Source: Rhodoferax sp.
GTDB lineage: Bacteria; Pseudomonadota; Gammaproteobacteria; Burkholderiales; Burkholderiaceae_C
Assembly (NCBI RefSeq): GCF_011391645.1
Contig: NZ_JAABQC010000012.1
Coordinates: 1 to 41,655 of the forward strand
DNA length: 41,655 bases
Direction of reading: 5' to 3'
Shown here: positions 28,435 to 35,292 of the stretch, piece by piece
Numbering within the stretch: the first letter of the stretch is position 1
How the letters are laid out: each line of letters begins with the position of its first letter
The notes under the pieces: model-generated
Told to the model about the DNA's origin: nothing
The model's input: the letters and a program-made list of their open reading frames with translations, nothing else
Databases searched by the model: none
Program-made: the position numbers and the translations under genes

Positions 28435-29645
28435 TTGCTCAGCAGGCGCATGGTGTCTTCCAGCCCCTTGAGGGTGAGCGGGAACATGCGTTGGCTCATG
28501 AGTTGCTGCACCAGGCTGATGCTCTGGCGGTATTGCCACACGCCTTGCGGCTCGGGGTTGATCCAGGCAAACCGGGGGAAGGCGCTGGTCAGGCGCCCGA
28601 GCCACTCCACGCCCGCTTCTTCGTTGCTGTATTCCACGCTGCCACCGGGCTGCAAAATCTCATAGGGGCTCATGGTGGCGTCGCCAATGAAGATCAGCTT
28701 GTAGTCCTTGTTGTACTTGCGGATGATGTCCCAGGTGGCAAATTTTTCGGCATAGCGGCGCCGGTTGTTTTTCCACATGAAGTCATAGACGCAGTTGTGG
28801 AAATAATAAAACTCCAGGTGTTTGAACTCGGATTTGGCCGCCGAGAACATTTCCTCGACCCGCGCAATGTGCTCGTCCATGGTGCCGCCCACGTCCATCA
28901 ACAGCAGCACTTTGACGTTGTTGTGCCGCTCCGGGATCATCTTGATGTCCAGGTAACCGGCGTTGGCGGCGGTGGCGCGGATGGTGTCAGGCAGGTCAAG
29001 CTCTTCAATATTCCCCTCGCGGGCAAACTTGCGCAGGCGGCGCAGCGCCACCTTGATATTGCGCGTGCCCAGTTCCTGGGTGTCGTCATAGTCTTTGTAA
29101 GCGCGCTGTTCCCACACCTTGACCGCGCTTTTGTTTTTGCCCGCGCCGCCGATGCGGATGCCCTGCGGGTTGTAACCACTATTGCCAAAGGGACTGGTGC
29201 CGCCAGTGCCAATCCACTTGCTGCCGCCTTCGTGGCGTTCCTTTTGTTCTTCGAGACGTTTCTTAAGCGTCTCCATGAGCTCGTCCCAGCCCATTTTTTC
29301 AATGGCCGCCTTTTCCTCTGGGCTCAGGTTGAGTTCCAGCGTTTGGCGCAGCCAGTCCAGCGGCACGTCTTTGGTGAAGTCGGTCACCAGTTCGATGCCC
29401 TTGAAGTAGGCTGAAAATGCCTTGTCGAACTTGTCGTAATGCTTTTCGTCCTTGACCAGCGTGGCGCGGCTCAGGTAATAAAAGTCATCAATTTTGTAGC
29501 CGGTGGTCTCAGCGGCGTCGCCTTCAGCCTGTGGTGTTTTTGGCCCCACCACGCCGAGTTTGAGCGCCTCCAGCAGGGTCAGGAATTCCTTGACCGAGAC
29601 CGGCAGTTTGGCGGCGCGCAGGGTGTAGAAGAAGTCGATCAGCAT
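28431..29645 (-). CDS. CoxE-like VWA domain protein
   Basis: A 404-aa cytosolic protein of the VWA containing CoxE-like family, which usually works with a MoxR AAA+ ATPase in maturation or remodelling of protein complexes. The N-terminal half is helical and charged; a Gly-rich stretch (about 140-170) precedes the VWA domain from about residue 244. The metal-site motif reads MDVGGTMDEH (Asp251 to Thr255), so a Gly takes the place of the first Ser of DxSxS; GDATMSPYEI later supplies a further metal-site acid. Its MoxR partner is at 31182-32036, separated by a GNAT gene and vapBC. Start is 8 nt after the vapC stop with no clear ribosome site, suggesting coupling. Confidence 0.88.
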   Translation of the reverse strand: MLIDFFYTLRAAKLPVSVKEFLTLLEALKLGVVGPKTPQAEGDAAETTGYKIDDFYYLSRATLVKDEKHYDKFDKAFSAYFKGIELVTDFTKDVPLDWLRQTLELNLSPEEKAAIEKMGWDELMETLKKRLEEQKERHEGGSKWIGTGGTSPFGNSGYNPQGIRIGGAGKNKSAVKVWEQRAYKDYDDTQELGTRNIKVALRRLRKFAREGNIEELDLPDTIRATAANAGYLDIKMIPERHNNVKVLLLMDVGGTMDEHIARVEEMFSAAKSEFKHLEFYYFHNCVYDFMWKNNRRRYAEKFATWDIIRKYNKDYKLIFIGDATMSPYEILQPGGSVEYSNEEAGVEWLGRLTSAFPRFAWINPEPQGVWQYRQSISLVQQLMSQRMFPLTLKGLEDTMRLLSK

Positions 29646-29653
29646 GGGAAGGG

Positions 29654-30067
29654 TTAAAGCCAGTTTTCAACTTTGAGACCGGGCACGCGCGAGAACTCGC
29701 GCACGTTGTCGGTGACCAGCACCAGCTTGTGGTGCAGAGCCTCGGCGGCGATCCAGGTGTCGTTGGGACCGATCGGGGTGCCGGCTTGTTCCAGTTGGGT
29801 GCGAAGCTGCGCGTACGTGTCAGCAACCCGGCTGTTGATGGTCAGCAACTCCGAACTGGTGCGAATCGCGTCGATCACTGCGAGCCGCTTGGGGGTGCGG
29901 TCGCCCTTGTAGTAGCCCACCTGCAATTCACCCAGAACAATCGGTGACAGCGTCAGGCGACCACGTTCCAGGGCCTCAAAGCGCTTGATCAGCCCTGGGT
30001 GGGACCGCCGGATCAAGGCGCTCCAGATATTGGTGTCGAGCAAGTAGCGGTCGGCGGTGGTTGTCAT
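29654..30067 (-). CDS. vapC: VapC-type PIN-domain ribonuclease toxin
   Basis: PIN endoribonuclease of a type II toxin-antitoxin pair; such toxins typically cleave tRNA or rRNA when released. Length 137 aa. The four acidic metal ligands are visible: Asp11 in LLDTNIW, Glu47 in LGELQVG, Asp103 in PNDTWIAAEAL and Asp120 in VTDNVREF, so it looks catalytically intact. It begins 6 nt after the antitoxin stop. Its 3' end is only 8 nt from the VWA gene, so the module is probably transcribed into VWA-tamA-tamB. Confidence 0.93.
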   Translation of the reverse strand: MTTTADRYLLDTNIWSALIRRSHPGLIKRFEALERGRLTLSPIVLGELQVGYYKGDRTPKRLAVIDAIRTSSELLTINSRVADTYAQLRTQLEQAGTPIGPNDTWIAAEALHHKLVLVTDNVREFSRVPGLKVENWL

Positions 30068-30073
30068 CGTCTG

Positions 30074-30301
30074 CTACCAGGCCGCTACCGGTTTCGCCGG
30101 GCCTTCGTCGCCAATGTCTGGCCAGTCTTCGATGATCGGTAGTTTGTCCAGAAACTCTTTCATGGTTTGCGGCGCTTCCCGCAACACAATTTCGTCCCCT
30201 CGGCGCTCAATGGTGACGCGCTTGGACGTGAGTTGAAATTCTTTGGGCAGGCGCACAGCCTGGCTGTTGCCTGACATGAAAACGGCGGCAGTGGTGGTCA
30301 T
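30074..30301 (-). CDS. vapB: VapB-type antitoxin (AbrB/MazE-like fold)
   Basis: Antitoxin of 75 aa. The N-terminal swapped-hairpin DNA-binding domain is recognisable from VFMSGNSQAVRLPKEFQL and VTIERRGDEIVLRE. The C-terminal tail with Trp and acidic residues (IIEDWPDIGDEGPAKP) would wrap the toxin. The ATG at 30301 has a GGAG ribosome site. A perfect palindrome just upstream overlaps its promoter, as expected for autorepression by the VapBC complex. Confidence 0.93.
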   Translation of the reverse strand: MTTTAAVFMSGNSQAVRLPKEFQLTSKRVTIERRGDEIVLREAPQTMKEFLDKLPIIEDWPDIGDEGPAKPVAAW

Positions 30302-30319
30302 GATGGGCTCCAGAAAGTA

Positions 30320-30348
30320 ACAATATACAAATTGTATATGGTGATCAA
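30320..30348 (-). promoter_or_regulatory. vapBC promoter with overlapping operator palindrome
   Basis: On the minus strand TTGATC (30348-30343), a 17-nt spacer and TATTGT (30325-30320) make a plausible promoter. A perfect palindrome of 8-bp arms around one central base, ATATACAA-A-TTGTATAT (30323-30339), covers the spacer and part of the -10. It lies 22 nt upstream of the vapB ATG, so VapB or VapBC binding would block the promoter. Confidence 0.75.
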
Positions 30349-30376
30349 ATACTGTGCATCAGCACGATGCCTCAGA

Positions 30377-30970
30377 TCAGCGTGGTTTGTCCAGCAAATA
30401 CTGCAACTGCGCCCGTACCTCGGGCCATTCGCCCTGCGTCAAGCTGTACATCACGGTGTCACGGATGGTGCCGTCGCGGCGCAAGGCGTGACCCCGGATG
30501 ACACCGTCCTTGCGTGCGCCCAGGCGCTCAATCGCAGTTTGCGAGGCAAAGTTGAAGTTGTCTGTGCGCCAGCCCACCACACGGCAGCCCAGCGTCTCAA
30601 AGGCGTGGGTCATCATGAGAAGCTTGCAGGTGGTGTTGACATGGCTGCGCTGCACACTTTTGGCATACCAGGTGTAGCCAATTTCAACCCGCTTGACCGC
30701 CGGAAGGATGTCATGAAAACTGGAGCTGCCCAGCACTTGTCCGGTGGCGGAGTCAAGCACGGCAAAAGCCAACCGGTTGCCTGCCTCGCGCATGGCGAGC
30801 GCATCTTCAATGTAGCGACGGGTGTGCTCGGGCTCGGGCACGGAGGTTACGCGAATGTTCCAGAGTTGGCCATCAGCGGCGGCTTGGCGCAGGCCGTCTT
30901 CGTGGTCCAGCGTCAGCGGCTCCAGCGTGATGCCGTTTTTGTTCAAGGTGACAGGTTCGACAAAAGCCAT
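30377..30970 (-). CDS. GNAT family N-acetyltransferase (RimJ/RimL-like)
   Basis: A 197-aa GCN5-related acetyltransferase using acetyl-CoA; substrate unknown. It resembles the RimJ/RimL branch that acetylates protein N-termini or small molecules. Recognisable parts are LRQAAADGQLWNIRVTSVPE, AFAVLDSATGQVLGSSSFHD, VEIGYTWYAKSVQRSHVNT (an acetyl-CoA site variant in which the usual Gly-rich loop is modified) and RVVGWRTDNFNFASQTAIER followed by LGARKDGVIRGHAL. GAGAG precedes the ATG. It lies between moxR and vapB on the same strand. Confidence 0.88.
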   Translation of the reverse strand: MAFVEPVTLNKNGITLEPLTLDHEDGLRQAAADGQLWNIRVTSVPEPEHTRRYIEDALAMREAGNRLAFAVLDSATGQVLGSSSFHDILPAVKRVEIGYTWYAKSVQRSHVNTTCKLLMMTHAFETLGCRVVGWRTDNFNFASQTAIERLGARKDGVIRGHALRRDGTIRDTVMYSLTQGEWPEVRAQLQYLLDKPR

Positions 30971-31034
30971 AGCTCTCTCAGTCTGTTATTTTTCAAGTTT
31001 ATGTGCATGGCTGCGACTTTGGTCAGAGCGGCTA

Positions 31035-31110
31035 GCGTGGCAGGCCCACTGGGCGGCTGACGATTTCTGGTACCCCAGTATGAGGAAGTCGTCCAGTGGG
31101 CCTGCCGCGC
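31035..31110. repeat. Strong 76-nt inverted repeat (hairpin) between moxR and GNAT gene
   Basis: A perfect 14-bp inverted repeat GGCAGGCCCACTGG (31039-31052) / CCAGTGGGCCTGCC (31093-31106) extends in both directions to about 24 pairs, three of them G-U. A small CTGG/CCAG hairpin sits in the apical loop. No U-run lies on either side, so it is not a classic intrinsic terminator. It may be a miniature mobile element, a structured RNA or a Rho-linked 3' end for moxR. No second copy occurs in the window. Confidence 0.7.
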
Positions 31111-31181
31111 GGGTGACATGAAATGTCTTGGGTTGTTTGACGGCGCGCAGGTTCAGACTGTTTCGTCATGGAAAACATCAT

Positions 31182-32036
31182 TCACCGGTTGCGACTCTGC
31201 ATGAACACCAGTTTTTCGAACAGGCTCACATCCTGTTCGTTTTTCAACAGGGCTCCCACCAGCGGTGGCACCGCCACCTTGTCGTCCTGGGTTTGCAGTG
31301 CCGACAGGGGGATGTCTTGCGCCAACAGCAGCTTGAGCCAGTCGAGCAACTCGCTGGTTGAGGGTTTCTTTTTCAGTCCCGGCAGGTTGCGCACGTCAAA
31401 AAACGTTTTCATGGCGGCGCTCAGCAACTCGGCCTTGAGGCCGGGAAAGTGCACGTCCACAATCTGCTTCATGGTCACCGCGTCGGGGAACTTGATGTAG
31501 TGGAAAAAGCAGCGGCGCAAAAACGCGTCGGGCAATTCTTTTTCGTTGTTGGAGGTGATGAAGACCAGCGGGCGGTGTTTGGCGCGAATCAGCTCACGAG
31601 TCTCGTAACAGTAAAACTCCATGCGGTCGATTTCACGCAGCAAATCGTTGGGAAATTCGATGTCGGCCTTGTCGATCTCGTCAATCAGCAGCGCCACCGG
31701 CTCGTCCGCCGTGAATGCCTGCCACAAAACGCCTCTGACGATGTAGTTATGGATGTTTTTGACCCGTTCACCGCCATCGATATCGGCCAGTTGCGAGTCG
31801 CGCAGACGGCTCACCGCGTCGTATTCGTACAAGCCCTGCTGCGCCTTGGTGGTGGACTTGATGTGCCATTGCAACAGCGGTAAATTGAGCGCGGTGGCCA
31901 CTTCTTCGGCCAGCATGGTCTTGCCGGTGCCGGGCTCGCCCTTGACCAGCAATGGGCGCTGCAGGGTGATGGCCGCGTTCACCGAGAGCATCAGGTCGTT
32001 GGTGGCGACATAGTTTGGGGTGCCTTGGAATTTCAT
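31182..32036 (-). CDS. MoxR-type AAA+ ATPase
   Basis: A 284-aa AAA+ ATPase of the MoxR group, thought to act as a chaperone-like remodeller with VWA-domain partners. Walker A is GEPGTGKT (33-40), Walker B is LLIDEIDKAD (Asp119, Glu120), sensor 1 lies in FITSNNEKELPDAFLRRC with the arginine finger near its end, and a helical lid domain follows. Its natural partner is the CoxE-like VWA gene about 1.5 kb downstream on the same strand. No good ribosome site is visible before the ATG at 32036. Confidence 0.93.
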   Translation of the reverse strand: MKFQGTPNYVATNDLMLSVNAAITLQRPLLVKGEPGTGKTMLAEEVATALNLPLLQWHIKSTTKAQQGLYEYDAVSRLRDSQLADIDGGERVKNIHNYIVRGVLWQAFTADEPVALLIDEIDKADIEFPNDLLREIDRMEFYCYETRELIRAKHRPLVFITSNNEKELPDAFLRRCFFHYIKFPDAVTMKQIVDVHFPGLKAELLSAAMKTFFDVRNLPGLKKKPSTSELLDWLKLLLAQDIPLSALQTQDDKVAVPPLVGALLKNEQDVSLFEKLVFMQSRNR

Positions 32037-32228
32037 GGTGTTTGGAGTGAATTGAGGGGCTTTTCGGCCATTGCTTTTTGATGTTTTGGACAGGGTTGCC
32101 GGATTGGCGCCAAAAGCTTGGGGTCGACTGGCTTTCGATAGTTCATTTGGCCGTTGTCAGTTTAGAAAAGGCTGATGCGAATTTTCCTCAGAAAAGGAAA
32201 AAATTCTGCTGGCTGTGCCGGATCACAG

Positions 32229-32666
32229 TCAGTCCCGGGTGGCTTGACGCTGCACACAAGCCACATAAGTGTTGCCGTCGGGCGGCTGGCCGTTGCGTTG
32301 GCTGTCCCAGATCATTTGTCCCAGGCATTCCATGGCGACATGATGTGCGTCGTGCAGGGAGTCGAGCCGGTGCGTGAGCAATTCAACGGCCTGACGGATC
32401 CCCCGTGGCTGGTCAATGCTGCATTGCTCGGTGATTGACAGATGCATCGACAGGTGCAGAAAGCAGCTGGTCTGGCGGTCTTCGGCTTGCCCGATGGCGG
32501 CCAGTGCCACCTCCACGTTGGCCAGCTCAGCGTGGTACTCGGGATGCTCGTCTATCCACAGGCTGGCGATGGTCTCAATGGCCTCCATGGGCTGACCCGC
32601 CTGGGCCTTGGCATATACAGCGCAAAAAAATCCGCGAACGTCAGCTTTTGAAGGGTTGAATATCAT
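32229..32666 (-). CDS. DUF1841 family protein
   Basis: A 145-aa protein of unknown function, family DUF1841, found mainly in beta- and gammaproteobacteria. Recognised by MIFNPSKADVRGFFCAVYAK, IDEHPEYHAEL, HLSMHLSITEQCSIDQPRGI and MECLGQMIWDSQRNG. No membrane segment or signal peptide is seen; probably cytosolic. The open frame extends upstream to 32918, but that part overlaps the membrane-protein gene and is not family-like, so the ATG at 32666 is chosen. Before moxR comes a 192-nt gene-free stretch containing only an AT-rich imperfect hairpin near 32180-32205. Confidence 0.88.
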   Translation of the reverse strand: MIFNPSKADVRGFFCAVYAKAQAGQPMEAIETIASLWIDEHPEYHAELANVEVALAAIGQAEDRQTSCFLHLSMHLSITEQCSIDQPRGIRQAVELLTHRLDSLHDAHHVAMECLGQMIWDSQRNGQPPDGNTYVACVQRQATRD

Positions 32667-32691
32667 GAGGTCAATTGTCGCCGCTGCGCGC

Positions 32692-33348
32692 TCAGTCCAC
32701 CCGCCAGGCCGGCAATTGCCAGTTGCGCCACACCGCCAGTCCGCGCAAGCCGGCGGTGACGACAACACAGGCCACCAGGGCCAGCCAGCCTGGCGCTCCA
32801 AGGTGCCACAACCCCACATAAACCCAGCCACCGGCAAAGGCGCAGACGGCGTACGGGCGGTGGTCGCTGAACGCGGTGGGTATCTGATTGCAGACAATGT
32901 CACGCAACACACCGCCAAAGACCCCGGTGGCCAGGCCCATCAATACCGCCACCAGTGCGGGCATGCCATTGAGCAATGCCTGATGCACGCCGGTGGCGGC
33001 AAACAGCCCGAGCCCGAGCGCGTCAGGCCACTCAATGGCTTTGCGCGTGAGTTCAAAATGGTGGCGTCGCAAGAACAGCATGGCAAAGGTGCACAAGGCC
33101 AGCACACCCCACAGCATTTCCATGTGGCGAACCCAGAAAAACGGCCGCACATCGAGCAACAAGTCGCGCAACGTGCCGCCACCAAAAGCCGCCAGAAAGC
33201 CCACCACGCACACGCCCACGGCATCCAGACGTTTTTGGGCTGCCTCCAAAACCCCCGACAATGCGAACGCCGCGGTGCCTGCGAGCTCGACCAGCAGCCG
33301 CAGGGTTTGGCCCCACTGTTGTATGTTGTCAATGTTAGCACCGTTCAT
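32692..33348 (-). CDS. UPF0126 / TRIC-type membrane channel or glycine transporter
   Basis: A 218-aa inner-membrane protein of the YadS/YicG (UPF0126) type, about seven helices, built from two similar halves. Each half has the conserved glycine-rich turn and RD pair: FLAAFGGGTLRDLLLDV and GVFGGVLRDIVCNQIP. Bacterial relatives have been described as TRIC-like cation channels, and some as glycine transporters; which applies here is open. Its start codon is 17 nt from that of the divergent TSUP permease. It ends 25 nt before the DUF1841 start. Confidence 0.9.
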   Translation of the reverse strand: MNGANIDNIQQWGQTLRLLVELAGTAAFALSGVLEAAQKRLDAVGVCVVGFLAAFGGGTLRDLLLDVRPFFWVRHMEMLWGVLALCTFAMLFLRRHHFELTRKAIEWPDALGLGLFAATGVHQALLNGMPALVAVLMGLATGVFGGVLRDIVCNQIPTAFSDHRPYAVCAFAGGWVYVGLWHLGAPGWLALVACVVVTAGLRGLAVWRNWQLPAWRVD

Positions 33349-33365
33349 ACCCGAATTGTCACACC

Positions 33366-34133
33366 ATGGTCCTGCCTGAAGATTTTCCCCTCGTCACTGA
33401 CCCTTTCTTTTACGCTGTCACCATTCCCGCCGTGCTGCTGCTGGGGGTGAGCAAGAGCGGCTTTGGCGCGGGCTTTGGCTCGCTGGCGGTGCCGATGATG
33501 GCCTTGGCGGTGAGTGTGCCGCAGGCGGCGGCCATATTGATGCCGGTGCTGCTGCTGATGGACGTGCTGGGCATGGCCGCGTTTCGCAAAGACTTTGACC
33601 TGAAGTTGCTCAAGTTTCTGATTCCCTGCGGCCTGGTGGGCATCGTCATTGGCGCGCTGCTGTTCAAGCTGCTGGATGCGCGCCTGGTGGCCGGCATTGT
33701 GGGCGCCGTGACGCTGCTGTTTTTGGCGCAGCGCCTGCTGTTTCCGCCCCGCGTCGACAGCCCGGCACCGCCGCGCTGGCTGGGGGCGGTGTTGACAGCG
33801 ACTTCAGGCTTTACCAGTTTCATTGCGCACGCCGGTGGCCCACCCGTCAACGCTTACATGATTCCCATGCGCCTGTCGCCTATTCGCTTCACCGCGACCC
33901 TGGCGTTCTTCTTTTTTGTCATCAACCTTTCCAAGTGGATTCCGTACGCTTGGCTGGGCCTGCTGGACTGGCGCAACTTTGCCACCTCGGTGGTGCTGCT
34001 GCCCTTGGCGCCGATTGGCGTTTGGGTAGGGGTGAAGCTGGCCAGGCGCATTCAGCAGGCCTTGTTTTATCGACTGGTTTATTTGGGCATGTTTCTGACA
34101 GGCAGCAAACTGCTGTGGGACGCGCTGCGGTGA
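33366..34133 (+). CDS. TSUP family permease (TauE/SafE-type)
   Basis: A 255-aa membrane permease with about eight predicted helices, of the TauE/SafE (TSUP) family that exports or imports sulfite, sulfoacetate, thiosulfate or similar anions. Family stretches are LLGVSKSGFGAGFGSLAVPMM near the start, VPQAAAILMPVLLLMD, and, in the second half, TSGFTSFIAHAGGPPVNAYM. The substrate cannot be told from sequence and no sulfur genes are next to it. Confidence 0.92.
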   Translation: MVLPEDFPLVTDPFFYAVTIPAVLLLGVSKSGFGAGFGSLAVPMMALAVSVPQAAAILMPVLLLMDVLGMAAFRKDFDLKLLKFLIPCGLVGIVIGALLFKLLDARLVAGIVGAVTLLFLAQRLLFPPRVDSPAPPRWLGAVLTATSGFTSFIAHAGGPPVNAYMIPMRLSPIRFTATLAFFFFVINLSKWIPYAWLGLLDWRNFATSVVLLPLAPIGVWVGVKLARRIQQALFYRLVYLGMFLTGSKLLWDALR

Positions 34134-34170
34134 AACCTGGCGCGGTGGCGGGCGTTTTTGGCCTGGTGCG

Positions 34171-34190
34171 CCCCGTCAAGCGGGGTCGTT
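34171..34190. terminator. Weak hairpin between convergent TSUP and panC genes
   Basis: CCCCG (34171-34175) and CGGGG (34181-34185) form a 5-bp GC stem around TCAAG, followed by TCGTTGTT on the plus strand. It lies in the 163-nt convergent gap and could end the TSUP transcript. The rest of the gap, 34191-34296, holds nothing I recognise. Confidence 0.35.
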
Positions 34191-34296
34191 GTTGGCTTCT
34201 CCTGCGGGGCAGCTATTGCAGTCGAACGGGTCAATCCCGGTGTACATCACATCAGCATCCGAGGCAGGATCACTGATTTCACGTCCGGGATGGCTG

Positions 34297-35145
34297 TCAA
34301 ATTTCCAGGTTATCAATCAGCCGGGTGCTGCCCAGTTTGGCGGCGCCCAGAATGACCAGACCAGCTTGCTTGGCCAGTCGGGACACCTGGTCGACCGCTG
34401 GGGATTGCAGGTTGCTGCGGCAGCGCACGGTCAGGTAGTCGGGCTGCCAGCCGCGCTGGGTCAGGGCGTCCATGGCTTGCTGCTCAAGGGCCGGCAGATC
34501 GGTGGCTCCCGATTGCACGGCTTTGGCCATGAATTGCAGGGCTTGCGACAGTTGCACCGCTTCCCTGCGCTGGGCGGGGCTAAGGTAGTTGTTGCGCGAG
34601 GACAGCGCCAGTCCGTCCGGCGCGCGCAGCGTCTGGCCGCCGATGACCTCGATGGGCAGGGCAAACTGCAGCACCATGCGTCTGATCACCTGAAGCTGCT
34701 GGTAGTCTTTCAGGCCGAACAGGGCAAATCGCGGCTGCACGCAAGCAAACAGCTTCATCACCACGGTGCAGACGCCGACAAAAAAGCCCGGCCTGAAATG
34801 ACCTTCAAGGATATTGGCGATCTCTGAGGGCGGCTGGATGGTGAAGCCCTGGGGTTCCGGGTAAAGCTCTTTTTCACTGGGCGCAAACACCACGTCACAA
34901 CCGGCTGCCTCCAGTGCCTCGCAATCGGCCTCCCAGGTGCGCGGGTAAGTGTCAAAGTCTTCATGCGGCAAAAACTGCAGGCGGTTGACAAAAATACTCA
35001 CCACCACCACGTCGCCCAACGGCTTGGCCTGGCGCACCAGCGCCAGATGACCGTCGTGCAGGTTGCCCATGGTGGGCACAAAAGCGGGATGTGTGAAGTT
35101 GGCCAGGTGCGTGCGCAGCTCGGCGATGGTGCGAAGGATAATCAT
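34297..35145 (-). CDS. panC: Pantothenate synthetase
   Basis: Joins pantoate and beta-alanine with ATP to make pantothenate, precursor of CoA. It has 282 aa. The nucleotidyltransferase HxGH motif is seen in PTMGNLHDGHLALV (His30, His33). VSIFVNRLQFLPHEDFDTYP, GLKDYQQLQVIRRMV and the second ATP loop LALSSRNNYLSPAQR complete the active site. It follows panB on the same strand, but with a 147-nt gap filled by two tandem hairpin repeats. Confidence 0.97.
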   Translation of the reverse strand: MIILRTIAELRTHLANFTHPAFVPTMGNLHDGHLALVRQAKPLGDVVVVSIFVNRLQFLPHEDFDTYPRTWEADCEALEAAGCDVVFAPSEKELYPEPQGFTIQPPSEIANILEGHFRPGFFVGVCTVVMKLFACVQPRFALFGLKDYQQLQVIRRMVLQFALPIEVIGGQTLRAPDGLALSSRNNYLSPAQRREAVQLSQALQFMAKAVQSGATDLPALEQQAMDALTQRGWQPDYLTVRCRSNLQSPAVDQVSRLAKQAGLVILGAAKLGSTRLIDNLEI

Positions 35146-35150
35146 GATGA

Positions 35151-35215
35151 TTTGTGGGACAGACCAAGATTTACACGAAGTGAAATTTGCTCTGTCCTCA
35201 AGTGATTAGTGGATG
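35151..35215. repeat. Tandem hairpin repeat, copy 1 (panB-panC gap)
   Basis: A 65-nt unit opening TTTGTGGGACAGACCAA and closing TTGCTCTGTCCTCAAGTGAT. The outer stem GGACAGA (35157-35163) / TCTGTCC (35191-35197) continues after a C-C mismatch with CAA/TTG. The 19-nt core forms its own hairpin, ATTT and CAC pairing with GTG and AAAT around GAA with a bulged A. The ends match copy 2 almost exactly, but the core does not. Confidence 0.85.
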
Positions 35216-35285
35216 TTTGTGGGACAGACCAACTTCGCTGAGCGTAGCGAAGATCAGTTGCTCTGTCCTCAAGTGATTGTGGATG
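35216..35285. repeat. Tandem hairpin repeat, copy 2 (panB-panC gap)
   Basis: A 70-nt unit directly after copy 1. The first 17 nt are identical and the last 28-29 nt differ by one base (an A missing in TTAGTGG). Outer stem: GGACAGA (35222-35228) / TCTGTCC (35262-35268), again with CAA/TTG after a C-C mismatch. The core is a different hairpin, CTTCGCT (35233-35239) / AGCGAAG (35246-35252). Just after it begins the panB stop region. Confidence 0.85.
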
Positions 35286-35292
35286 TCAAAAT

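Noticed and set aside
32180-32205. AT-rich imperfect hairpin between the DUF1841 gene and moxR
   Set aside because: The stem is mostly A-T with mismatches and has no run of T after it on the transcribed strand; too weak to call a terminator.
35151-35285. CRISPR array
   Set aside because: Only two units, with self-complementary cores instead of unique spacers and no cas genes nearby.
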